From Sceloporus undulatus (Eukaryota; Chordata; Lepidosauria; Squamata; Phrynosomatidae), in contig NC_056522.1 in the NCBI RefSeq assembly GCF_019175285.1, forward strand, positions 35,154,193 through 35,218,192: a stretch of DNA of 64,000 nucleotides, read 5' to 3'. How positions within the stretch are numbered: the stretch's first letter is position 1; each line of letters opens with the position of its first letter. The notes under the pieces are model-generated. The model did not search any database. It was not told the origin of the DNA and saw nothing but the letters and a program-made list of their open reading frames with translations. Shown one piece after another: positions 34,901 to 38,306 of the stretch. The position numbers and the translations under genes are program-made.

Positions 34901-37602
34901 ACATTCAAGATCTTCTCCAAGTGTTTCTCACTCTGCTGAGTAACTTTCAGAACACAGAGTCTCAGGAAGTTGTTTCTGTTTCAAAATACATTTGAATGAC
35001 ATAAAACTGTTATGCCCCGAATTTCTATAAAAAGTCCAAGGTAGTTAACAACTGAAAACCAGCCAGCAATACCAAAGAATTACAACTACATCAGAATAAC
35101 AAGTAGAGGGGAAAGCCCAGAGGTGGAAAAATAACATTTAAATGCAGGGCTGGGACCACCAAAGGTACATGCAATCAGACAGGAATTGCAACTGAGTTTT
35201 TTGCTGCTGTGTACATTCAAGTTGTTTTTGACTTATGGAGATCCTAAGGAGAGCTTATTGTGGAATTTTCTTGGCAAGAATTATGCAGAAGGGATTTGCC
35301 ATTGCTGTCCTCTGAGGCTGAGAGAGTGCAGTTACCCCAATAGCAGTCAGTGGGTTTCCATGGTCAAACAGGCATTCAGACCCTGGCCTCCCTGAGTCCT
35401 AGACCACCACTTAAATCACTGGCTCTTGCAAATGAATTAATAATCATAATTAAAATTCCAGTACAGAATAAAAACTACAAGAAAAGTTAACAGAAGTTAT
35501 GGTGCAGAAGTGTTCTTAAAAGGATGACCTTGCCATACTTCAGCAGGCTATTAAGAAAGAGAGAAAACAATGTCTCCTCAGTAGGAATTTTTAATGCCAA
35601 GTAACAGGTATCCCCAAAGGTTTTCTCCCTGTTTTTTTGTGGTTTTTTCGGGCTGTGTGGCCATGTTCTAGCAGAGTTTCTTTCTGACGTTTTGCCAGCA
35701 TCTGTGGTGGCATCTTCAGAGAATGCTTTGCCTGGAAAAATTGGGTGCATATATACTATGTGAGCCTGGGAATACGTCAGGAAGAAACTCTGCTAGAACA
35801 TGGCCACACAGCCCAAAAAAACCACAAAAACCTATGGATGCCGGCCATGAAAGCCTTCGACTTCACATTTTCTCCCTGGTTCCTAGAAAACATATCGCAA
35901 CAGAACTTACACTTGCTCTGCTCCTGAGTGAGAATGGCTCATGTAGAAGAATGACACTCTGCAGGCAGCCTGTTTCTATCCATAAGGGCCTTGGAAGGGG
36001 CTAGGAAAAGATTATCAGCAGTAACAGAATAAAAATCATATTTGCTAGAATGGTAAGCAACCAGGATAGAACATTTTGACTTACCCAACTCTGAAAACAT
36101 CGGCTAGCTTTAAAAATGCCGAGTTAATTAGAATCGGGAATGGATATTTCTGAAAGAGTCTGGGGAAACGGACAACAGCTTCACACTGCTCTCCCAGTTT
36201 GCCAGATCGGAGACCTGTAACAAACAATAATGTCAGCACAGCACTTACAAACAAACTATACAAACTGCAATATATAGTGAAATATATAATATGGGCATAC
36301 AAGAAATGCACAATACATGAGGGGTTGTTTTGCTCTGCTTTGACGTTTCATGTAGTGAAAGCATTTGCTGCAAATGCTCTGTGTTTAAACTCTGGACATG
36401 CCTGTTCTTCTCACCCCCCTTGAAACGTGAGCCTTCTGTCAGCTGTGATGTCATTGCTTATTTCATTTATTTATGGTAATTTATACCCTGCCCTTCCGCT
36501 TACGGTTATTATTTTTAATTAGACGGTTGCATGTGCCTCCCTCCCAGATTACTCTTATTACCTGGCAGACGTCTTCCAATGTCTGGAGGCCCAGTCATTG
36601 CACCCCTTCTGGTGACTGGCACAACAATTTGAAAGGAGTTGCAGAGGAAAGGATTTGCAGATTCATCACCACATTTTAAGCTCTGATAGCTTGTGCCGAT
36701 CAAGGCAGAAGATACACAAACTTCAAGTGTCTTGGAAGCATGAGCTTTCATAGACTTCACTTTACTTCCTCTGATGCTTTTTGGTCTGAGGAAGTAGACA
36801 GAAGTCTACAGAAGCTCACGCTGAAAACTTCTTTCAGTCAGACTCAAAGGTGCCACAAGATCTGTCTAGGAATGGGCCACCTGGCCTGAAAGCAATATGT
36901 GTGACAAATGTGTGTTGTTCCTGTGTGTCTCCAACTCATTTTGGATTATGGTGATCCTAAGGTGAGCCTACTACAGGGTTTTCTTGCAAGATTTGTTCAG
37001 AGGTTTGCCATGTCCTTCCCCTGAGGCTGAGAGAGAGTGACTTGCCCAAGGTCACCCAGTGGGTTTCATGGGCCAAAACACACTGCAGAAATAACCCACT
37101 TTGCAACCATATTAACTGCCCTGGTTCAGTGCTAGGGAACCCTGGGAATGGTAGTTTATTGTGGCCCCAGAGCTCTCTGACAGAGAATGCGAAACACCTC
37201 ATAAAACTAGTTCCCAGAATTCCCTAGCACTGAGCCAGGGCAGTTAAAGCGGTTTCAAACTGGATTATTTTTGCTGTGTTTAAGACAGTGGTCCCGAGAC
37301 TGCCTCCTTTAGGAGATTTTGGGCTTCAGATCCCAGACGCCTCAGCCACGAACAGGGAACAGTTTGGGGATCCCTGGTTTAGGGCCTAACACACTCCAAT
37401 CCATGAGAACCTCCCTCCTCGCTTTCAAATTCCCCGCCTCACAGACGGACCGTGGCCCACGTGACTTCGGCGCATGCGTACATGGCGTACGCCCCTCGCT
37501 TTCTGGCTCACCTTTATCCAGCTCCATGAGGGCGGAGTTGGCGTCTAGCTCTTGTTCGCCGTAGCCGGCGTCGGCAAGGAAAGACTTCGAAGCGGAAGCC
37601 AT
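1971..37602 (-). CDS. INTS7: INTS7, Integrator complex subunit 7 (5' part of gene, coding exons 1-14)
   Basis: INTS7 is a helical-repeat scaffold subunit of Integrator, the nuclear RNA polymerase II-bound complex that processes snRNA 3' ends and attenuates transcription; it is also linked to the DNA-damage checkpoint (family knowledge). Fourteen minus-strand exons encode about 669 residues of a protein that is about 962 residues in human, so the C-terminal third lies beyond the left edge. The protein starts MASASKSFLADAGYGEQELD, close to human, and later exons match almost residue for residue (for example LQHMHHDASLASSARQLLQQ and AIAMQLPVLGDGMLGDL). The start at 37602 has a good context (cgcagcaccATGG) and lies in the CpG island. 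Every intron is GT/AG and phases are consistent. The one anomaly is exon 11, which is 241 bp where 240 is needed. DTL is the divergent neighbour, 658 bp away start to start. Identification is very secure. Confidence 0.97.
2397..3010 (-). mobile_element. L2-like LINE 3' end
   Basis: An AT-rich (aaat)n tail at 2450-2475, caaggcaacttacaataaat near the tail, and gctgcagttttgtaccaaa further in are shared with other LINE 3' ends in lizards. It has been degraded and carries no intact frame. Confidence 0.5.
3164..3384. mobile_element. Tigger-like MITE with TA duplication
   Basis: 221 bp from CAGTCAGCCCTCCATATC to the inverse CCAACAGCCCACTG, flanked by TA on both sides. The ends resemble Tigger (TcMar) elements that read CAGTCAGCCCTCCGTATCC. 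No coding capacity. Confidence 0.7.
6066..6299 (+). mobile_element. CORE-type (MIR-like) SINE
   Basis: tRNA-like head ggtgtggcttagtgggttga, then the core gggtgatcttgggcaagtca typical of MIR/CORE-SINEs, and a tail ending aaaaggcacacaacaaca. Related copies sit at 35.2, 36.9, 47.4 and 47.6 kb. Confidence 0.75.
6703..6722. repeat. (GT)n microsatellite
   Basis: Uninterrupted GT units about 15-35 bp downstream of the exon 13 donor on the minus strand. A second AC/GT tract lies at 7022-7068. Confidence 0.85.
6737..6943 (-). CDS. INTS7: INTS7 coding exon 13
   Basis: 207 bp, 69 whole codons, GNHGMARELYQSLLTQVASE through to SYHKGIASLT. The acceptor is ccctctgtag and the donor gtaagtg. A (GT)n microsatellite lies about 18 bp beyond the donor. 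Confidence 0.97.
7022..7068. repeat. AC then GT microsatellite (inverted pair)
   Basis: An (ac)n run, then ctcaa, then a (gt)n/(gc)n run. The two halves are complementary, so the tract can fold back on itself. Confidence 0.8.
7572..8027 (+). mobile_element. hAT non-autonomous element, copy 1, with perfect 8-bp duplication
   Basis: 456 bp from CAGGGGTAGGCAACCTGCGG to GGCTGCCTACCCCTG. The 8-bp target copy CTCTAAAC is present exactly at 7564-7571 and 8028-8035. Inverted ends plus an 8-bp duplication are the hAT signature. The interior has GC-rich flanks and an AT-rich middle, and no transposase. A sister copy lies at 43410-43844. Confidence 0.92.
8058..8277. mobile_element. TcMar-like MITE with TA duplication
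   Basis: Runs from CAGTGCGCCTGCGTCATACG to AAGGGATTACTG, flanked by TA on both sides. It contains ccattggctttaatggggct, as in related copies at 25.6 and 27.0 kb. It lies 30 bp after the hAT element. Confidence 0.6.
9912..10140 (+). mobile_element. Sauria-type tRNA-derived SINE
   Basis: Head gggagctgtggtggcacagt includes an A box tggcacagtgg (9924-9934), and a B box gagttcgatctc lies at 9966-9977. The body has ttgggggcaattacctta. The tail differs from the other copies (gcggcatagaaatgtaattg), so this may be another subfamily. These SINEs are characteristic of squamates. Confidence 0.85.
10674..10811 (-). CDS. INTS7: INTS7 coding exon 12
   Basis: 138 bp, 46 whole codons, VSLATVIFVASQKSLSSDVK through to YRIARQASRM. 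The acceptor is cttcatcag and the donor gtatgtg. Confidence 0.96.
10895..10976. repeat. Fragment of the 'gagctttcatagactt' retroelement
   Basis: Contains agcataagctttcatctcat and matches the motif family also seen at 29.24-29.67, 36.73-36.87 and 42.84-44.23 kb. Probably the 3' end of a Penelope-like or related element. Confidence 0.4.
10978..11455 (-). mobile_element. GC-rich non-autonomous repeat with acagac-type ends
   Basis: Begins gggctttacagacggccc and ends near ggcctgtctgttctggccct, an inverted pair. It contains tgcaccatgaaatggcccca and related boxes. Its right part (11325-11445) is repeated at 40855-40965 in DTL intron 2. Confidence 0.55.
11521..11883. mobile_element. GC-rich non-autonomous repeat, second copy in tandem
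   Basis: From ctcgacagaccccacctaag to ggctggtctgtaaagggcct, an inverted pair. It contains ccgcaaaaaggagccgcaaa and aggcgcaccatgacaccatg, as in the 27.5 kb copy. It lies only about 65 bp from the previous copy. Confidence 0.55.
11985..12227 (-). mobile_element. Sauria-type SINE, minus strand
   Basis: Tail taataatttgttttatttat, then ataccgctattccaaagatc, down to the tRNA-like head at about 12185-12227. Close match to the copies at 41989, 42307 and 43318. Confidence 0.9.
12238..12280 (+). repeat. Perfect 43-bp inverted copy of the SINE head
   Basis: 12238-12280 is the exact reverse complement of 12185-12227, separated by the 10-bp spacer aaccctggtg (12228-12237). The right arm carries a more complete SINE 5' end than the left. 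The pair forms a strong hairpin. Confidence 0.95.
12281..13832. other. INTS7: INTS7 intron 11, unassigned part
   Basis: AT-rich to mixed sequence. I see no exon, clear repeat family or RNA gene here. Confidence 0.5.
13833..13934. repeat. Very long poly(T) tract (84 T, then gcc, then 15 T)
   Basis: The 84-T run spans 13833-13916. It encodes nothing; phenylalanine-only frames over it are meaningless. It could be the A-tail of a minus-strand retroposon or an expanded homopolymer. The true length is uncertain in any assembly. Confidence 0.95.
14448..14688 (-). CDS. INTS7: INTS7 coding exon 11, with a one-base excess in a C run
   Basis: The exon encodes RALNCMVKLAKCRP, then a coding-strand C run, then LTQLHSTQDAARILICHCLA and on to DKQQELL. 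Both edges are phase 0, so the length should be a multiple of three, but it is 241 bp. The excess is one base in the run of six G at 14645-14650 (C on the coding strand). Five bases there would keep the frame and read RPLLSQSIVES, matching human RPHLSQSVVET; as written the frame stops shortly after. Every other exon is intact, so an assembly or sequencing slip is the likeliest cause. The acceptor is ttttattgcag and the donor gtgagg. Confidence 0.93.
14827..14960 (-). mobile_element. LINE 3' tail fragment
   Basis: cccaaggcaactcacaaata followed by (aaat)n is the same tail type as at 2.4 kb and 62.6 kb. Fragment only. Confidence 0.45.
15011..15701 (-). mobile_element. Penelope-like element (PLE), 5'-truncated, with GIY-YIG region
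   Basis: A 691-bp insertion flanked by the 11-bp duplication TTTAGTGCTAT (15000-15010 and 15702-15712). On the minus strand one open frame reads GVCRIPCSCGQVYIGITERS, then EEHERHCRLSQ and AVAEHVINYPGH. The CxCGxVYIG string is the PLE type of GIY-YIG endonuclease. The 3' end is the cacaaaaatct terminus. A (CAGA)n/(CA)n microsatellite interrupts it at about 15122-15162. It is a truncated, inactive copy. Confidence 0.88.
15122..15162. repeat. (CAGA)n-(CA)n compound microsatellite
   Basis: Seven or so caga units followed by (ca)n inside the PLE. It sits where related copies have a few TATA/CACA repeats, so it probably grew after insertion. Confidence 0.85.
16686..16917 (+). mobile_element. CR1-like LINE 3' end
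   Basis: gctcaacagtggaaaagatt, ctttggaggtttttaaacag and the terminal ccaactctaagattctatga are the hallmark CR1 3' end and tail. Heavily truncated at its 5' end. Confidence 0.85.
17255..17352 (-). CDS. INTS7: INTS7 coding exon 10
   Basis: 98 bp, phase 1 in and phase 0 out. It encodes DLLPLEQDAVFGLESLLVLC and ends PGTQATLK. The acceptor is tttctcctag and the donor gtaaat. Confidence 0.95.
17814..18067 (+). mobile_element. Tigger-like palindromic MITE, copy A
   Basis: 254 bp, CAGTGGTACCCCGGG... to ...CCCGGGGTACCCCTG, flanked by TA on both sides. The interior repeats the unit cgggttacgaa in one orientation, and the far end is inverted. Inserted in the L2-like 3' tail. The open frames across it are by-products of the repeated unit. 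Confidence 0.88.
18068..18100. repeat. C-rich homopolymer tract
   Basis: A run of C interrupted by two A bases next to the MITE end; likely to vary in length. Confidence 0.7.
19346..21755. other. INTS7: INTS7 introns 8 and 9, unassigned parts
   Basis: Apart from exon 9 (20124-20258), I see no further exon or recognisable repeat in these introns from 19346 to 21755. Confidence 0.5.
20124..20258 (-). CDS. INTS7: INTS7 coding exon 9
   Basis: 135 bp, phase 1 at both ends. It encodes GVTATTARSSDLIKLAQECC and ends ASCQEK. The acceptor is cttctcacttag and the donor gtaattg. The start (human NVSSSPRSSDLVK) is the most diverged part; the rest is conserved. Confidence 0.94.
21756..21873 (-). CDS. INTS7: INTS7 coding exon 8
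   Basis: 118 bp, phase 0 in and phase 1 out. It encodes ALCECALQTPYDCLKLGMLS and continues to IAIKQYFSIVP. The acceptor is ctggctttcag and the donor gtatgac. Confidence 0.97.
21959..22105 (-). mobile_element. CR1-like 3' end fragment
   Basis: gtagaatcatagagttgcaa followed by agagatctcaagagctatca is the reverse complement of the CR1 tail ending ...tctatgattctat. Confidence 0.7.
22338..23067. mobile_element. Long GC-rich non-autonomous repeat, interrupted by a Tigger MITE
   Basis: From gcaattacagacgggcgtaa to gagtggtctgtaacgcacc, with inverted ends. The interior is GC-rich, with a palindrome around ggcatgaagcc (22890-22900) and 22955-23020. Tigger copy B at 22416-22669 interrupts it. No intact coding frame that looks like a known protein. 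Confidence 0.6.
22416..22669 (-). mobile_element. Tigger-like palindromic MITE, copy B
   Basis: 254 bp, CAGTGGTACCTCGGGTTACG to CCCGAGGTACCACTG, with TA on both sides. The interior is in minus orientation relative to copy A. It is inserted in the GC-rich repeat. Confidence 0.9.
23068..24686. other. INTS7: INTS7 intron 7, unassigned part
   Basis: AT-rich intron. I see no exon, RNA gene or clear repeat between the GC-rich repeat and Tigger copy C. Confidence 0.5.
24687..24942 (-). mobile_element. Tigger-like palindromic MITE, copy C
   Basis: 256 bp, CAGTGGTGCCTCGGG to CCCGAGGTACCACTG, with TA on both sides. Same orientation as copies B and E. Confidence 0.9.
25196..25435 (-). mobile_element. 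LINE 3' tail fragment
   Basis: tattattgtttattagattt followed by gctcagggctctgtacaatg is the L2-like tail type. Degraded, with no frame. Confidence 0.4.
25557..25684. mobile_element. TcMar-like MITE fragment with TA duplication
   Basis: CAGCGTGCCTCACCACCACA to GGCGAGGTTCTACTG, with TA on both sides. Shares cattcactataatggggtcg with the 8.06 and 27.04 kb copies. Confidence 0.6.
26499..26893. mobile_element. MITE with tatactcatctat ends
   Basis: gtatactcatctataggttg at the left and ttagacatatagatgagtag at the right form inverted ends, with gtataagttgagggcaggtt inside. A copy lies at 40231-40720 and an end fragment at 55717-55755. Confidence 0.6.
27037..27120 (+). mobile_element. TcMar-like MITE fragment
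   Basis: CAGTGGGCCCTTCCCTTACA with caagccccattaaaaattgc; left end only, next to TA. Related to the 8.06 and 25.56 kb copies. Confidence 0.45.
27447..27772. mobile_element. GC-rich non-autonomous repeat
   Basis: Contains ggcgccatgatgcaccgtgc, then ttggagggtgcaaaaaggaa and its inverse ctttttgcaccctccagagg, so the middle folds back. Same family as the 11.5 kb copy. Confidence 0.5.
28063..28260 (+). mobile_element. SPIN-like hAT non-autonomous element with perfect 8-bp duplication
   Basis: 198 bp from CAGTGGTTCCCAACCTGTGG to AAGGTTGGGAACCACTG, flanked by CCCTACTG at 28055-28062 and 28261-28268. Internal strings gacccctttgggggtcgaat, acagttatgaagtagcaatg and gaggaactgtattaaaggat match SPIN (Space Invader) non-autonomous elements as I remember them. 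SPIN is known to have spread between tetrapods by horizontal transfer and occurs in anole lizards. Confidence 0.85.
28386..28508 (-). CDS. INTS7: INTS7 coding exon 7
   Basis: 123 bp, phase 0 at both ends. It encodes IQLLLQYLRNDPREAVKRLA and ends TPHTWNRENIQ. The acceptor is aaatttacag and the donor gtatg. Confidence 0.97.
28582..28788. mobile_element. Tigger-like MITE with TA duplication
   Basis: CAGCGAGCCCTTGGCTGGGA to ATCGTGGAGCAACTG, flanked by TA. It shares the atccatggatgctgaagtcc core and the 'gtgtcccttatttaaaatag' segment with the 3.16 kb family. Confidence 0.65.
29235..29700. repeat. Inverted pair of the 'gagctttcatagactt' repeat
   Basis: The left arm, from cacctttgagactaactaga to tagactttagtctacttc (29251-29308), is inverted at the right as gaagtagactaaagtttacg to agtctcaaaggtgct (29585-29655). 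Between them lies about 270 bp including (aatg)n. The right edge carries ggactaacacggctatatct, the usual end of this repeat. Probably retroelement-derived. Confidence 0.6.
29754..29953 (-). CDS. INTS7: INTS7 coding exon 6
   Basis: 200 bp, phase 1 in and phase 0 out. It encodes GLATPVDLKLKLIPILQHMH and continues to AASSLVDIPKQ. The acceptor is atatgctag and the donor gtaatacc. Nearly identical to human, apart from changes such as T to I in SLVDTPKQ. Confidence 0.97.
30043..30480 (+). mobile_element. Penelope-like element (PLE), truncated, with inverted start
   Basis: 438-bp insertion flanked by the 11-bp duplication AAATTACATTA (30032-30042 and 30481-30491). It begins with tgaagtcgaaggctttcatg, the reverse complement of the PLE terminus seen at 35835-35866, then runs forward through aaatccacaaacacctggac to the 3' end gctggtgaaacgtcaggaag. 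Same family as the 15.0 kb copy. Inactive fragment. Confidence 0.88.
30492..32388. other. INTS7: INTS7 intron 5, unassigned part
   Basis: AT-rich intron with a homopolymer pair (C then A) at 31781-31796. I see no exon, RNA gene or named repeat. Confidence 0.5.
32389..32435 (-). CDS. INTS7: INTS7 coding exon 5 (micro-sized, 47 bp)
   Basis: A short exon encoding DFAGGICNKISEMIQ. The acceptor is cttcttgacag and the donor gtatac. Phase 2 in, phase 1 out. It is far too short to show as an open reading frame, but it is needed to join exons 4 and 6 and matches human (DFAVGICNKISEMIQ). Confidence 0.94.
33389..33526 (-). CDS. INTS7: INTS7 coding exon 4
   Basis: 138 bp, phase 2 at both ends. It encodes MLGSMASIIPERKNAHHS and on to FAAANFSAQSK. 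The acceptor is ttattctctag and the donor gtaagtag. Confidence 0.96.
33611..33712 (-). mobile_element. CR1-like 3' end fragment
   Basis: agaatcaaagaatcataatc, then agggtcatccagtccaatcc and cctgccatgcagggattcac; reverse complement of the CR1 terminus. Confidence 0.8.
34110..34235 (-). mobile_element. L2-like LINE 3' tail
   Basis: (aat)n then atttatttatattccgcata and agcggattacagcagtaaaa. Same tail class as 17.73 and 61.24 kb. Confidence 0.55.
34829..34975 (-). CDS. INTS7: INTS7 coding exon 3
   Basis: 147 bp, phase 2 at both ends. It encodes NNFLRLCVLKVTQQSEKHLE and continues to NDPVARAITLR. The acceptor is ttgaaacag and the donor gtatgtg. Start and end follow the human exon pattern. Confidence 0.96.
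35200..35425 (-). mobile_element. CORE-type SINE
   Basis: Starts gctgctgtgtacattcaagt, contains ttcttggcaagaattatgca and the core, and ends with the tRNA-like head near cctagaccaccacttaaatc. Minus strand. Confidence 0.7.
35632..35867. mobile_element. Penelope-like element with an internal inversion
   Basis: 236-bp insertion bounded by the 11-bp duplication TTTTCTCCCTG (35621-35631 and 35868-35878). The left part (35637-35740) is the PLE 3' end in minus orientation; the right part (35775-35867) is the same end in plus orientation, giving arms of about 53 bp. The right edge is the terminus atgaaagccttcgacttcac. Inactive fragment. Confidence 0.88.
36085..36214 (-). CDS. INTS7: INTS7 coding exon 2
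   Basis: 130 bp, phase 1 in and phase 2 out. It encodes LRSGKLGEQCEAVVRFPRLF and continues to LADVFRVG, as in human. The acceptor is tttgttacag and the donor gtaag. Confidence 0.96.
36730..36872. repeat. Inverted 'gagctttcatagactt' repeat
   Basis: catgagctttcatagacttc at the left is inverted as gaagtctacagaagctcacg at the right, followed by gactcaaaggtgccacaaga. Compact version of the 29.24 kb arrangement. Confidence 0.6.
36913..37070 (-). mobile_element. CORE-type SINE, truncated
   Basis: Contains acagggttttcttgcaagat and cttgcccaaggtcacccagt, the inverse of the CORE region. It stops where the palindromic repeat begins at 37072. Confidence 0.7.
37072..37281. mobile_element. Palindromic MITE (acactgcagaaata ends), copy 1
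   Basis: gccaaaacacactgcagaaa at the left and tggattatttttgctgtgtt at the right are inverted ends, and the interior is itself palindromic (agtgctagggaaccctggga versus cagaattccctagcactgag). Other copies at 46439, 53460 and 63058. Lies 230 bp from INTS7 exon 1. Confidence 0.7.
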
Positions 37603-38041
37603 GGTGCTGCGTACGAGACAAAAGCTCCCTTTCTGTCTTTACACAGAAATACAGCGCCTCGGTGCTCGCCGCGTTTACTGTCCCCAGCAGAAGCTAGTGC
37701 GCATGTGCAGGCGCCACACTGCTACGCGCCGCGCACGCGCCTTGGCCTTCCAGCCAGCTCGCTCTCCTAGTGCGCATGCGTGCTGTGCAGATGGCTCTGA
37801 GTCTGAAGAGCAACCAAAGGCGAGATCTTTCACGCGTGCGCAGTTACGTTTACGAGGACTCGCTGCTAGTGCGCGTGCGTGGTGTGGGCACTTCGCTGAA
37901 GAACAAAAGCCAGCGACCGAAGTGGCAATCTTCGGCGCCGTCTCGCGCTTACTACGCATACGTGACGTGGAGAGCGTAAAGAAGAACTCTCTTCAGCGAC
38001 TAACGGCGCGGTGTTTCAGAGAATGTTTCTGCGCATGCGCA
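37469..38041. promoter_or_regulatory. Cluster of NRF1-like GCGCATGCGC motifs
   Basis: Copies close to the NRF1 palindrome lie at 37469-37480, 37698-37709, 37771-37781, 37831-37842, 37870-37880 and 38030-38041. The last, tgcgcatgcgca, is a perfect palindrome. NRF1 is a common activator of CpG-island promoters (established); binding here is inferred. Confidence 0.75.
37512..37602 (-). CDS. INTS7: INTS7 coding exon 1
   Basis: Residues 1-30 plus one base. The exon begins at the ATG and ends at the codon string for MELDKG, with donor gtgagcc. It lies inside the CpG island. The N terminus is nearly identical to the human protein apart from the MASAS/MASNST difference. Confidence 0.95.
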
Positions 38042-38118
38042 ATTGCAAAAAAGGGTTAGTTTGAATGGAACGCTGGAGTGGTGGGCGTGGCTTCAGGGGG
38101 TTGATGGAAAATGAAAAG

Positions 38119-38164
38119 CCAATGGGGAAAGAGGGGCGTGGTTTCCCGGCGCGTGGTAGCCAAT
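38119..38164 (+). promoter_or_regulatory. Two CCAAT boxes (NF-Y type)
   Basis: agCCAATgggg at 38119-38123 and agCCAATgggcgg at 38160-38164 are 41 bp apart and lie about 100-140 bp before the DTL start codon. Paired CCAAT boxes with E2F elements are typical of S/G2 genes. Confidence 0.7.
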
Positions 38165-38182
38165 GGGCGGAGAGGAGGCGGC

Positions 38183-38210
38183 TTTGGCGCGTAGTTCGGG
38201 TTGGCGGGAA
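38183..38210 (+). promoter_or_regulatory. DTL: Two E2F-like sites upstream of DTL
   Basis: TTTGGCGC at 38183-38190 and TTGGCGGGAA at 38201-38210, 51-78 bp before the DTL ATG. DTL is a known E2F-controlled S-phase gene, so the sites fit. Occupancy is inferred. Confidence 0.7.
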
Positions 38211-38260
38211 TTCGGGAGAAGAAGAGTTTAGTCGTTTCCAGTTGCGTTGCGGTTGTTGCC

Positions 38261-38306
38261 ATGTTGTGTCGCTCTCTCCTCCGCCGCTGCCGGGATGGGC
38301 CTCAGG
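38261..38306 (+). CDS. DTL: DTL coding exon 1
   Basis: 46 bp, MLCRSLLRRCRDGPQ plus one base, donor gtgagt. It aligns with human MLFNSVLRQPQLGV in length and start but is diverged. The ATG is the first one downstream of the E2F-like and CCAAT motifs and joins in phase with exon 2. Confidence 0.85.
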
